Of a DNA stretch of 64,000 nucleotides, positions 9,485-17,914 are shown in pieces; the first letter of the stretch is position 1, and every line of letters starts with the position of its first letter. The notes under the pieces are model-generated. The model saw nothing but the letters and a program-made list of their open reading frames with translations. It was not told where the DNA came from and made no database searches. The position numbers and the translations under genes were made by a program. Source of the stretch: Bacteroidales bacterium (GTDB lineage Bacteria > Bacteroidota > Bacteroidia > Bacteroidales > UBA932); NCBI GenBank assembly GCA_017959005.1, contig JAGDBO010000009.1, forward strand, positions 1 through 64,000. Reading direction: 5' to 3'.

Positions 9485-9877
9485 ATGATTATTACATTGG
9501 AGACGTTAAATGATCTGAGTGCTAAGGCAAAGGCATCTGAAAGGTTAAGAGCAAATCTTGATTTGAGAAATAGCGCGGATGACCAATCTCAGCGGATGCT
9601 CAATGCCCTGGAGCAGGGTACAATAATGCCTATTCATCGGCATCGTGCCAGCTCGGAGACAGTTGTCGTTATTCGTGGAAAGATCCGTTGGATATTCTAT
9701 GACGATAATGGTAACGAGACAGAGCGTGTTCTGCTTGACGCGAATGGCGAAAACCGCATGCTTGTGGTAGAGAAAGACAGGTGGCATTCTCTGGAGTGCC
9801 TGGAGAGCGGGAGTGTGCTTTTTGAATCGAAGGACGGGGCGTATGAGCCGTTGGGTTCGGCAGATGTGCTGAAATAA
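9485..9877 (+). CDS. wbuC: WbuC-family cupin metalloprotein (intact copy)
   Basis: The 130-aa protein fits the WbuC family of small cupins often found at the end of O-antigen or capsule clusters. The first cupin motif is PIHRHRASSETVVVIRG and the second contains DRWHSLECLESGSV, giving His and Glu metal ligands. The biochemical role is not established. A GTG at 9479 would overlap the previous stop, but the ATG at 9485 gives the usual N-terminus. Parts of two further wbuC genes lie at 24006-24128 (C-terminal end) and 26568-26840 (N-terminal part), so this gene family marks borders inside the defence island that follows. Confidence 0.85.
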   Translation: MIITLETLNDLSAKAKASERLRANLDLRNSADDQSQRMLNALEQGTIMPIHRHRASSETVVVIRGKIRWIFYDDNGNETERVLLDANGENRMLVVEKDRWHSLECLESGSVLFESKDGAYEPLGSADVLK

Positions 9878-9880
9878 AAT

Positions 9881-9932
9881 ATTGAGCCGGAGGGGGTAAG
9901 GATTGACGGTGTAATCTGAGGGTGAAGGGTAC
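9881..9932 (+). repeat. Degenerate intergenic repeat following wbuC
   Basis: Directly after the wbuC stop lies a stretch starting ATTGAGCCGG. By eye it resembles the left part of the longer repeats at 26421 and 36140, with shared words such as attgagccgg and gagggtgaa. It is much more diverged than those copies. It may be the wbuC 3' flank from which the other copies descend. Confidence 0.35.
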
Positions 9933-10031
9933 ATACGATGATAATTGTATTTGTATGATAATGAGATGGAATCTGAAGGCATTATTTAGTATTTTGGGGA
10001 TTATTAGAATACTATAACTGATAATAGTATT

Positions 10032-11411
10032 ATGGATAACATTATTGAATTGTACAAGAAATGGCGGAGTCTTCAGCCTATTAAGGAGGAAGATCGCATG
10101 CGTTTGGAACGCAAATTTATGCTGGAGTTCAACTATAACTCCAATCACCTTGAGGGAAATACGCTAACATATGGACAGACAGAGTTTCTGCTCCTTTTTG
10201 GTCGTGCTGTTGATGGTGCTGATATGAGAGACCTTGAAGAGATGAAAGCATCAAATGTTTGCTTGCAAATGGTCAAAGAAGAAGCGGCAGACAAAGATCA
10301 TCATCTTACGGAATATTTCATTCGTACTCTACATAAAACGCTTCTTCGTGAAGATTATGTAGTAAAAGTGAATAGCTCTGAAGGTGTTGTCTCTTCATAT
10401 ACCGTTCACGCAGGCATTTATAAAACTCGTCCTAATTCTGTTAAGACAAAAACGGGAGAGTTATTTACTTATGCCTCTCCAGAGGAGACTCCTGCACTTA
10501 TGGCTGATTTGCTTCAGTGGTATAATGATGCAGAATTTAACGGTGAATTAAGTCCAATAGAGTTAGCTGCTCTTTTCCATTATCGGTATATTAGGATCCA
10601 TCCTTTTGAAGATGGAAATGGTCGCATTGCAAGATTGATTGTTAATTATATTCTGATTAAGAATGGATATCCTATGTTGATTGTAAAGAGCTCTGACAAA
10701 GATAATTATTTGCAGGCCTTGAATGCCTGCGACCTTGTGGTTGGCTTGATTCCGTCTGAAGGTGCACATGCAGATATCACCGAGATTAATCCTTTTTTAG
10801 AATACTTGAAGAAATGTCTGATACAATCACTTAATATTTCAATCAAGGCGGCTAAAGGTGAGAGCATAGAAGAACCAGATGATTTTGATAAAGAACTTGT
10901 GCTTATTGAGAAAAATGTTCGAAAGACGGAGGCGATTGAGGGCGATGATACTATCATCCAACATAAATTGGATGTTTTTAATAATTTCCATAGGTTACTA
11001 TCCGAACGTCTATCGGAAGCCTTGAAGCCAGTATACCAATTCTTCAATTCTATCCATACTAGCTATTACATTTCACTTAAGGGTGATACGATAGACCTAA
11101 AAGGGTTCATCACCGTGAATTCAAACAAGCCCTTGACAAGGAAATTAGTGGGAAATAAGCTTAACATCATCAAAAATGCAAAAAGTATTTTGTTTTGGCT
11201 CTCCTTTGAAAGCGTGAAAGATATTTATAACATGAAGGACATTTCCATTACGGTAAAAGCAGATGTGTTGTTTGATTTACACGGGTATTCATTCAATGGT
11301 GTAAGCTATAGCTATGGCAAGTATCCTGATATGGATGTGATTAACAGTTTTATCTCTGAAACAAAAGCTTCCATACTGAAGAAAATAAAAGCAGCAGCTA
11401 CTAAAGAATAA
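10032..11411 (+). CDS. Fic-family AMPylase with N-terminal inhibitory helix
   Basis: The 459-aa protein carries the full Fic motif HPFEDGNGR at residues 190-198, including the catalytic His and the phosphate-binding Asn and Arg. An inhibitory motif of the (S/T)xxxE(G/N) type, SNHLEG, lies at residues 37-42, so this is a class II Fic protein that holds itself off until released. Fic enzymes transfer AMP from ATP to Ser, Thr or Tyr hydroxyls of target proteins. The C-terminal 190 residues have no obvious DNA-binding domain. Stand-alone Fic proteins of this kind (SoFic type) are listed among phage-defence genes. It stands alone, with repeats or decayed DNA on both sides, at the start of the island. 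Confidence 0.88.
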   Translation: MDNIIELYKKWRSLQPIKEEDRMRLERKFMLEFNYNSNHLEGNTLTYGQTEFLLLFGRAVDGADMRDLEEMKASNVCLQMVKEEAADKDHHLTEYFIRTLHKTLLREDYVVKVNSSEGVVSSYTVHAGIYKTRPNSVKTKTGELFTYASPEETPALMADLLQWYNDAEFNGELSPIELAALFHYRYIRIHPFEDGNGRIARLIVNYILIKNGYPMLIVKSSDKDNYLQALNACDLVVGLIPSEGAHADITEINPFLEYLKKCLIQSLNISIKAAKGESIEEPDDFDKELVLIEKNVRKTEAIEGDDTIIQHKLDVFNNFHRLLSERLSEALKPVYQFFNSIHTSYYISLKGDTIDLKGFITVNSNKPLTRKLVGNKLNIIKNAKSILFWLSFESVKDIYNMKDISITVKADVLFDLHGYSFNGVSYSYGKYPDMDVINSFISETKASILKKIKAAATKE

Positions 11412-12078
11412 ATTATTTTTGATAACTAGTTTTTGTTAGTGTGTAGAGTTGTTTAAAGCGAGAGGACTATAGGTTAATAGGAGCGATTCGGCGGTGTGAG
11501 AGTGAAAAGGGGAGAGAAGGGAGTGGATGGGGAAACTATCGCGGAGGAAAAGCAAAGATTGATTGTTCGCCGTTTGGACACGGATTCTTGGTTGATGGTG
11601 AATGATTGATATGGGTGAACAAATACTTCAAAGGCGTGCTAGCCGGTTATCTTGGGGCGAACTATGCGAGTGGCCCTTTAACCGAATGGCAGATAGATGT
11701 GATAAAAGAGAATATTTCGCATTATTGTGAAGCGACGATAGACCATTCTCAGCTCTCATATCAAGAGAAAGAAGAACAGAAGTGTTATTGTTAATCGATG
11801 ATAAATTGAAGGTTGGTTTTGTGGTTAAGGGGGCACGGTTCATGGCAATTATAGTTCAGGATTCACGATTATGGGCTATTTGCGGTTAATGGTTTGAGGG
11901 GTTCATGGTTGATGATTAGAAAGCATGGGAGGGAGGAGGCGCCAAATGAAATAAGGCCTGGAAGTGAGTTTCCAAGGTGTGAAGGATGAGATGAGAGGGA
12001 TGGGGAGGATGATGATACAACGTGATAGATTCATGGGATACATTAGGGATTTGATTTAAGGGTAGATTGGGGCGTTTT
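11412..12078. other. Intergenic stretch with a border repeat and no convincing gene
   Basis: These 667 bases hold one copy of the border repeat (11494-11551) and a GC-poor tail with loosely repeated words such as gttcatgg and ggttaatgg around 11835-11920. An open frame at 11606-11794 lacks an ATG start and a ribosome site and matches nothing I know. No -33/-7 promoter was found close to the gene at 12079. Confidence 0.5.
11494..11551 (+). repeat. Border repeat, copy 1
   Basis: Contains the core words gtgagagtgaaaaggggaga and ggaaactatcgcggaggaaa. Nearly the same words recur at 26421-26515, 34391-34444 and 36140-36236, always between gene modules. This copy follows the Fic gene and precedes the Lamassu-type operon. 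Confidence 0.75.
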
Positions 12079-13080
12079 ATGGAAGAAATAATATCATCTA
12101 TAGAAGTTCTGAAGGCATCATACGGTGACTGCCTCTTTGTAACCATACAGAACGAAGGTGCTGTCTATACCATTATGATAGATGGAGGGACTCCCAGTAC
12201 CTACTCTTTCAAGAACAAAAAGCAGAAAACGGAGGCTGGCCCCCTAAAACTCAAACTATCAGAACTTCGAGAAAAAGGTCGCAGTATAGATCTACTTATC
12301 ATCACCCATGTGGATAACGACCATATAGGTGGCATAATCAGATGGTTTGAAGAAGACCTGCCTTCGCCAGACTTCGTTAAACGTATCTGGATGAACGATG
12401 ACGTGGAAATTTACATCGGGCAGGGGCTGGAGAATGCCTCATCACATGCTGCGGCGCTAAAGAAAACGCTGACTGATAAAGGTTTTTCTTTAGAAAATCA
12501 GAAAATAACAGGGGAAGATGAGCAGTTTGATTGGGGACGTATCGTGATTATAGCCCCCACGGCAATACAGCATAACAGAATAGCACGGGATATAGCTGAG
12601 GCTTTGGAAAATACCGTGAACAACCGGTATGATGTTGACATAAATACTATACTCGCTGAAACATATATTTGTGATAATGTGTCGCCCGAGAATGATGCAT
12701 CAATCGCATTCATTCTACAGACAAATGACAAGAAGAACTATCTCTTCTTAGGGGATGCCAATATTGCCACAATTTTGTCTGCAATAAAAGGACTGGATGG
12801 CTTTGAACACCCGATACACTGCGAATGGGTGAAGCTGTCGCATCATGGTAGCAAGAACAATTTCAAACCAGAGCTTCTCCAAGAGATAGAAGCTGAAAAC
12901 TATATCATCAGCACGGATGGAACCCGCTACGGGCATCCGGATAAAGAGCCAATATCATGGATTATAGGCAGGACAAATGCCAAACTGTGGTTCAATTATC
13001 CACAGCGTGCAGAAAAAATATTCACAGCGAAAGACAAAACAGATTATCCAAACTTAGATAAAAGAATCGAATCACTATAG
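12079..13080 (+). CDS. MBL-fold hydrolase, candidate effector of a Lamassu-type system
   Basis: The 333-aa protein is a metallo-beta-lactamase-fold hydrolase close to the ComEC-type subgroup. Motifs are the metal-binding THVDNDHIGG (residues 76-85), LFLGDAN and LSHHGSKNN. It could cleave nucleic acid or another phosphoester. In Lamassu (ABC-3C) systems the first gene is the toxic effector and hydrolases are among known effector types. I start at the ATG at 12079 rather than an upstream TTG. Only 1 nt separates it from the trypsin-like gene, followed by a small middle component and an SMC ATPase, matching the hydrolase + protease Lamassu layout as I recall it. Confidence 0.82.
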   Translation: MEEIISSIEVLKASYGDCLFVTIQNEGAVYTIMIDGGTPSTYSFKNKKQKTEAGPLKLKLSELREKGRSIDLLIITHVDNDHIGGIIRWFEEDLPSPDFVKRIWMNDDVEIYIGQGLENASSHAAALKKTLTDKGFSLENQKITGEDEQFDWGRIVIIAPTAIQHNRIARDIAEALENTVNNRYDVDINTILAETYICDNVSPENDASIAFILQTNDKKNYLFLGDANIATILSAIKGLDGFEHPIHCEWVKLSHHGSKNNFKPELLQEIEAENYIISTDGTRYGHPDKEPISWIIGRTNAKLWFNYPQRAEKIFTAKDKTDYPNLDKRIESL

Positions 13081-13081
13081 A

Positions 13082-14380
13082 ATGGAGTATGTTGATGAAC
13101 TAAGGGCATTGACCGTGAGGGTAGAGAACGGCAGTGGTGTACTTGTAAGACCGCTGTCGGAGGAGTATGATTATGTCCTGACGGCTTATCATGTAATTAA
13201 ACACTTTGACGGGAAGGACGCGAAGGAAATCACTATAGACCATCTAAGCGGAGACATAAGGGTGGAGGCGGTGGATGTGGTAAAAAACATCGATAGCGAC
13301 GCTGCTGTTATTCTGGTTAAGAAGGTTGCCTGCAATTTGCGCTTTGCCTATCCAAAAACCACACTGCCCAATGAGGAAAAGAGATGGCATATGGGGTATC
13401 CGAACAACCAAAACGGCAAAGGAGAGGCAAAAAAATGTGTGGAACATGAAATAAGGAATTGGTTGGGCAGTTATGAGGAGAAATATGTGAAATACCAATG
13501 TCAGCAGACCATCGAAAAGTGCGAGATAGAAGGCATGTCGGGTGGTGGAGTGTTTGACAGCCATTTTCATTTATTGGGCGTGCATAGGGGATTTACTGCT
13601 GATTTGGCGGTTGAGCAGCTGGGTAAGTTTGTTATGATTCCGTGGGAGTGTTTTGAGGAAATTATCAGTTACAACAAGCTTCCGGAAGTTTTACCTTTTG
13701 ACCTTTCATCACTGAAAACATTCAAAGAGCAGATATTCTGCTTTGGTGACAATCTAGGCGCAAGAATGAAACTAAAACAGCTGATGGCGCAGTTGGCTAT
13801 ACTGAAAGCTTCAATGGAAGACTGGTCGCCCAAGACCTGTTATGAAGCTTTCCAACAGTATAGACAGGCACGGCAATATGTGAAGAGCGCGGAACTTGAG
13901 GAGAATGACTGGGTATTGTTTGGCGAGTTTTTAGTAGCTATGAAAATATTGCTGAAAGAAAAAGGAATCAGTAACTGTGATGACATTTTTCCACATTTCC
14001 AATATGTGCAGTCGGAAAGGGATTTTGACATCTTTGAAGTGGACGACCATTTGGATCCCGATGTTCTAGGCAAGGTGAAGGACGATGACGTGGTGTTTGT
14101 AATAGGAGGTATCAGCGGCAAGGGGTATAAGCAAGATGTGAGATCAGGTGGAGTGATAAGAATCAATGACTCAAGGGAACCTGGCGGTATGTTCGACATT
14201 GCAAGGATGGGAAAGGATGTGTTTGGGGCATTCACCTTTGTCAATGGCAACCTTTTCAAAGAGGCAATGCAGGAGAACACAGATGAGATACAAGATGCGC
14301 AGGATTGCATAGAATTCTACCAGGAACTATTAAGCAAGAAGATATGGTCCAAAAAGAAAGATACAGAACGGAAAGCATAA
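13082..14380 (+). CDS. Trypsin-like serine protease, second candidate effector of the Lamassu-type system
   Basis: The 432-aa protein has a chymotrypsin-fold protease domain in residues about 1-200. The triad is visible: His in LTAYHVI (H37), Asp in DSDAAVI (D73) and Ser in GMSGGGVF (S153). The C-terminal half, about residues 210-432, has no domain I recognise and may bind the partner ATPase complex. Trypsin-like proteases occur as effectors in ABC-3C/Lamassu systems and would act by cleaving host proteins once the SMC sensor fires. No signal peptide is seen, so action in the cytoplasm is likely. The gene overlaps the middle component by 37 nt. Confidence 0.82.
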   Translation: MEYVDELRALTVRVENGSGVLVRPLSEEYDYVLTAYHVIKHFDGKDAKEITIDHLSGDIRVEAVDVVKNIDSDAAVILVKKVACNLRFAYPKTTLPNEEKRWHMGYPNNQNGKGEAKKCVEHEIRNWLGSYEEKYVKYQCQQTIEKCEIEGMSGGGVFDSHFHLLGVHRGFTADLAVEQLGKFVMIPWECFEEIISYNKLPEVLPFDLSSLKTFKEQIFCFGDNLGARMKLKQLMAQLAILKASMEDWSPKTCYEAFQQYRQARQYVKSAELEENDWVLFGEFLVAMKILLKEKGISNCDDIFPHFQYVQSERDFDIFEVDDHLDPDVLGKVKDDDVVFVIGGISGKGYKQDVRSGGVIRINDSREPGGMFDIARMGKDVFGAFTFVNGNLFKEAMQENTDEIQDAQDCIEFYQELLSKKIWSKKKDTERKA

Positions 14381-14763
14381 CCGTGTTTGGAGAGAACCAG
14401 AAAGTGGTTATCTTCATCACCCATCCGCTGGATTATGATAGTTTAAAGGCGGAATGGGAAACCATACGGAACGAAGTAGCTAACAGCCAGAGTAAGATTG
14501 ATGACGAGTTTGAGCGATGGAATCACTATCTGTTCTTTTTGGTGGATGAGAAGTCCATGCGCGACATCAACCTGAAATACAAAATAGAGCATGACACCAT
14601 CTCTTCACGTAAAATACTTGTCTCGCAGAAGGAGTATGCTGAGGATGGGTTTGAGGCTGTGGTGAAGAAGTATATACAGTATGCATTTGAACCCCACTAC
14701 TTCGAGGAGTTGGATGAGTTTGAGAAGAACAGTGAAGTGGTTGCATTATTGAAAGACAGATAG
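14344..14763 (+). CDS. Small middle component of the Lamassu-type (ABC-3C) system
   Basis: This 139-aa protein sits between the protease and the SMC gene. In size and position it matches the ABC-3C middle component (LmuC-like), which bridges effector and ATPase. The sequence is a mix of strand and helix, with an ERWNHYLFFLVDE segment and an acidic C-terminus; no catalytic motif is visible. The ATG at 14344 is chosen because an upstream in-frame ATG at 14305 would overlap the protease gene even further. The stop is 3 nt from the SMC start. The assignment rests mainly on gene order. Confidence 0.65.
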   Translation: MVQKERYRTESITVFGENQKVVIFITHPLDYDSLKAEWETIRNEVANSQSKIDDEFERWNHYLFFLVDEKSMRDINLKYKIEHDTISSRKILVSQKEYAEDGFEAVVKKYIQYAFEPHYFEELDEFEKNSEVVALLKDR

Positions 14764-14766
14764 TGT

Positions 14767-17700
14767 ATGAAGCTAAAGACAATAGACATAAGAGCGTTCA
14801 GATTGTTTGGTGAAGAACACCTTGATTTTACCAACGAGCAGCAAGGTGGGGAAGGCAGTTGTGCCAACTTTGTTTCCATTTATGCGCCTAACGGTTTTGG
14901 CAAGACCTCGCTGTTTGATGCCATTGAGTTTGGCATGACGGGTAATATCCATCGCTTGAAACTGGGCAATTTCGATGAGCAGGTGAAGTATGATGGTAAA
15001 ATATCAGACTTCAGCAGTTTTATTCATAACAAAAAAATGCCCGACGACAAAGTGAGTATCAAACTTGGTGTAGAAGACTTTGGGGACGGTGTTGTGGAAC
15101 AAGTTGTTGAGCCAGACGCTGAGAAAGGAATGCTTATAGGAGATGGTCACAACGCCTTTTTCACTAATACGATATTGTCGCAAGACTGGTTTTCAGAGTT
15201 CCTTTCTGCAACGACAGCAGAAGAACGCTTCCGCTCGTTTATGCGCAATTTCCACCAATCGGACGACCTGTTGGAGTATCATAGTACGCTGAAATCGACT
15301 CTGACGAGCCTAAACCGGGAAAAGGGCAACAAGCAGCGTGCTTTGGACAAATTGAAAGGGCAGCAGACAAATGATGTGGATGAGCATATCATGGAGCGCC
15401 TTGAAGACGCGTTTGAAAAGTTAAAGTCAGATGGTATACAGATAGGTTGTCAGCGAAAAATAGACGAAGACAGCCTGACTAAGCTGAAATTGGAGATTGA
15501 AGTGGCTACTGGTAAACTTGAAGTGGAGAAAAAACGCGATGAGCAGACGTTGGAGAAAATACAGCGGCTGTTGACCGGACAGGGTGAATTGTTGACACCA
15601 GAAAAGATTGATGCTCACCGCAAGGCCATCGTAATACTGAAAACGCGAATAGAGGAGAATGAAAAGGCACTGGCAAAGGTGATAGAGTTAAAATCCCTTT
15701 TAGAGCAGGTAACGAAGTTACGACAAGACAGGAAGGTCTGCAGTGATGAGTTGGCTAGGCTGTCGAAGTTAATAAGCGGTTATGCACAATATAGGCAGAT
15801 GCTCTCAGATGTTGAGAAACTTAACAAAGAGTTAAAAAGATGCGAGGATGAAACTCAAACTCAGAAGAAAGAAAAGGAACATATAGAACCGCTGTTGAAG
15901 GAGACGGAAAAACAGAAGGAAGAACTTGCCCGGCGGGTTACTGTGCTGACAAATAAATTGATGCAGTTAGAAACGGAATATTCTCAATATCGCCAACTCT
16001 TATCTGATATCGAGAACCGTGGTAAGACGGAAGTCAGTATTCAAGCTGGAATCGCAAAGAACAAGGAAGAACGAGCGGAGCTTGAAAAGCGAAAAGCCCG
16101 TCTCTTGGATATTCAAAAGAAGGTTACGGAACGTAGTATTGACAGCGTTGTTGAGGATTATAAGCAGCAGAGTCTGGAGCTGATAGGGATAAATCAGCGC
16201 ATCAAACAAAAAGAATCTGCCATCAAGCAGGAAGAAGAAAGCATTAACAGACAGACCGCCTATCAAGGACAGGTGGAAGACCTGCTTGTGCGTGCCAGAG
16301 GGATGGTGGATGAGCTGAAGAATGGGGTCTGCCCGCTTTGTGGTCATGATTATGGAGCAACGGATGCACTTCTGAAGAGTATCGAGGACAATAATGCTGT
16401 TTCATCCTCCATAGAGGCATCCATGGCAAGAATTGCCAAACTGAAAGAAGAAATTGAGACAGATAAGAAAGGGTCTGATGCAATATACCAAGAAATAAAC
16501 CGTCTTGTGGAGCAAGCGATTGCAAACCTTGGCAACGATATGGTGGCACAGGAGAAAGCTCTTGCAGAATTGAATACTTCGCTTGCTGAAACGCAGCGGA
16601 TTATTGCAGAAGGCAAGAAAGCCCTATCAGAGAGGTTCAAAGATTTTGAGGGCTTACTGCAAGAGCAGATTCAAGCGCAATATGAAAATGCTAAAGCAGA
16701 AGCGCAAAAGGGGGTGGATGCTTGTGATAAAGTGCTGTCAGCATTGAAGGCAAAGTTAGGTGAGATTGCAACTCAGACAGAGAAAAACGATCAGAAGCGC
16801 AGCATAGCACAGTCGGCAATGCAAGCTATACTGAATAGCGAGGACTATCAGGTGTATAGCGGCTTACTTAAAGAAGGAGAAGTAGCAGATGACGAGACGT
16901 TTGCCCTTTGGAAAACAAACACAAAGGAGAAAGAGCAGTCGTTGTCAAGCTTTGATGCTAAATTGGTGGAAATTCAGTCAGCCATTGCCAAGTTGAGAGC
17001 GAATAAGGTAGATTTGGCCCAGAAAGTTGTGATAGTGGGTGAAATCGCAAAGCAGAAAACAGATTTGACAAGAGCGGAAAACTTGCTGACGAAAACCATG
17101 CAGTTTATCAAGAGAGACTGCAAGTTGGCAGATGTGAACGACGACACCCCAGTAGATGAGATACAAGAAAGGTTAAGTGTGTTGAAGAAAACATGTGAGG
17201 TCGGTGCTGCCCTGGCGGATAAGAAGAAAAATTGCCTTGGTGATTTAGAGACACTGATTGCTGCAGCTGGAAAATATAATCAACAGCAGTTGCTGAAGAA
17301 GGATATTGAAAAGGCAGAAGGGGAGTTGGCATACGTGGTCAATGGGCAGGACAATGTGAAGAAAGAAATTGCTAGACTACAAGATTATCTGACCAAGTAT
17401 GTGAAGAATTTCTTCCAGGTTAAACTGATTAATGAACTGTATAATAGGATTGATCCCCATCCTGAATACAAGGAGGTGAAATTTGAATGTGACTTCTCTT
17501 TGACACGTCCTCGTTTGAATGTATATATGGGCAGCAGAGACGAGAAGAACGACCAGATAGTGCCTAACTTGTATTTCAGTACGGCGCAAGTAAACATATT
17601 GTCTTTCTGCATATTCTTGGCAAAGGCCATGTTTGCCAAGACCGATGACGGAAAGGATGTGGGTTGTATCTTTATTGATGACCCGATACAGGCTTTGGAT

Positions 17701-17889
17701 GACATCAATATTCTTTCAATGATTGATTTGCTACGAAATGTGGCTTTCACTATGAACAGACAAATAGTAATTACAACGCATGACCAGAACTTCTTTGGGT
17801 TGCTGCAAAAGAAAATACCTCAGGACAAGTTTAATGCCTGCTATTGGGAGATATATGAGAGAGGAAAATTCAAACGAGTAGAGGCGTAG
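14767..17889 (+). CDS. SMC/Rad50-like ATPase, LmuB-type sensor of the Lamassu-type system
   Basis: The 1040-aa protein has an N-terminal Walker A (PNGFGKTS, residues 41-48) and two long coiled-coil arms around a zinc-hook-like CPLC motif (C522 and C525, in a VCPLCGHDYG context). The C-terminal head has a signature-like STAQVNIL, Walker B CIFIDDP near residue 970 and an H-loop ITTHDQNF. This is the Rad50/SMC plan of LmuB, which in characterised Lamassu systems detects foreign DNA ends or structures and releases the effector. It follows the middle component by 3 nt. The next gene starts 25 nt downstream, so the operon may run on into the Septu-like genes. Confidence 0.88.
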   Translation: MKLKTIDIRAFRLFGEEHLDFTNEQQGGEGSCANFVSIYAPNGFGKTSLFDAIEFGMTGNIHRLKLGNFDEQVKYDGKISDFSSFIHNKKMPDDKVSIKLGVEDFGDGVVEQVVEPDAEKGMLIGDGHNAFFTNTILSQDWFSEFLSATTAEERFRSFMRNFHQSDDLLEYHSTLKSTLTSLNREKGNKQRALDKLKGQQTNDVDEHIMERLEDAFEKLKSDGIQIGCQRKIDEDSLTKLKLEIEVATGKLEVEKKRDEQTLEKIQRLLTGQGELLTPEKIDAHRKAIVILKTRIEENEKALAKVIELKSLLEQVTKLRQDRKVCSDELARLSKLISGYAQYRQMLSDVEKLNKELKRCEDETQTQKKEKEHIEPLLKETEKQKEELARRVTVLTNKLMQLETEYSQYRQLLSDIENRGKTEVSIQAGIAKNKEERAELEKRKARLLDIQKKVTERSIDSVVEDYKQQSLELIGINQRIKQKESAIKQEEESINRQTAYQGQVEDLLVRARGMVDELKNGVCPLCGHDYGATDALLKSIEDNNAVSSSIEASMARIAKLKEEIETDKKGSDAIYQEINRLVEQAIANLGNDMVAQEKALAELNTSLAETQRIIAEGKKALSERFKDFEGLLQEQIQAQYENAKAEAQKGVDACDKVLSALKAKLGEIATQTEKNDQKRSIAQSAMQAILNSEDYQVYSGLLKEGEVADDETFALWKTNTKEKEQSLSSFDAKLVEIQSAIAKLRANKVDLAQKVVIVGEIAKQKTDLTRAENLLTKTMQFIKRDCKLADVNDDTPVDEIQERLSVLKKTCEVGAALADKKKNCLGDLETLIAAAGKYNQQQLLKKDIEKAEGELAYVVNGQDNVKKEIARLQDYLTKYVKNFFQVKLINELYNRIDPHPEYKEVKFECDFSLTRPRLNVYMGSRDEKNDQIVPNLYFSTAQVNILSFCIFLAKAMFAKTDDGKDVGCIFIDDPIQALDDINILSMIDLLRNVAFTMNRQIVITTHDQNFFGLLQKKIPQDKFNACYWEIYERGKFKRVEA

Positions 17890-17914
17890 TAGAATAAACG
17901 AGAAGATTTAGCGA

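Noticed and set aside
11606-11794. 62-aa open frame between Fic and the MBL gene
   Set aside because: It needs a TTG or GTG start, has no ribosome site and resembles nothing known; too weak to call.
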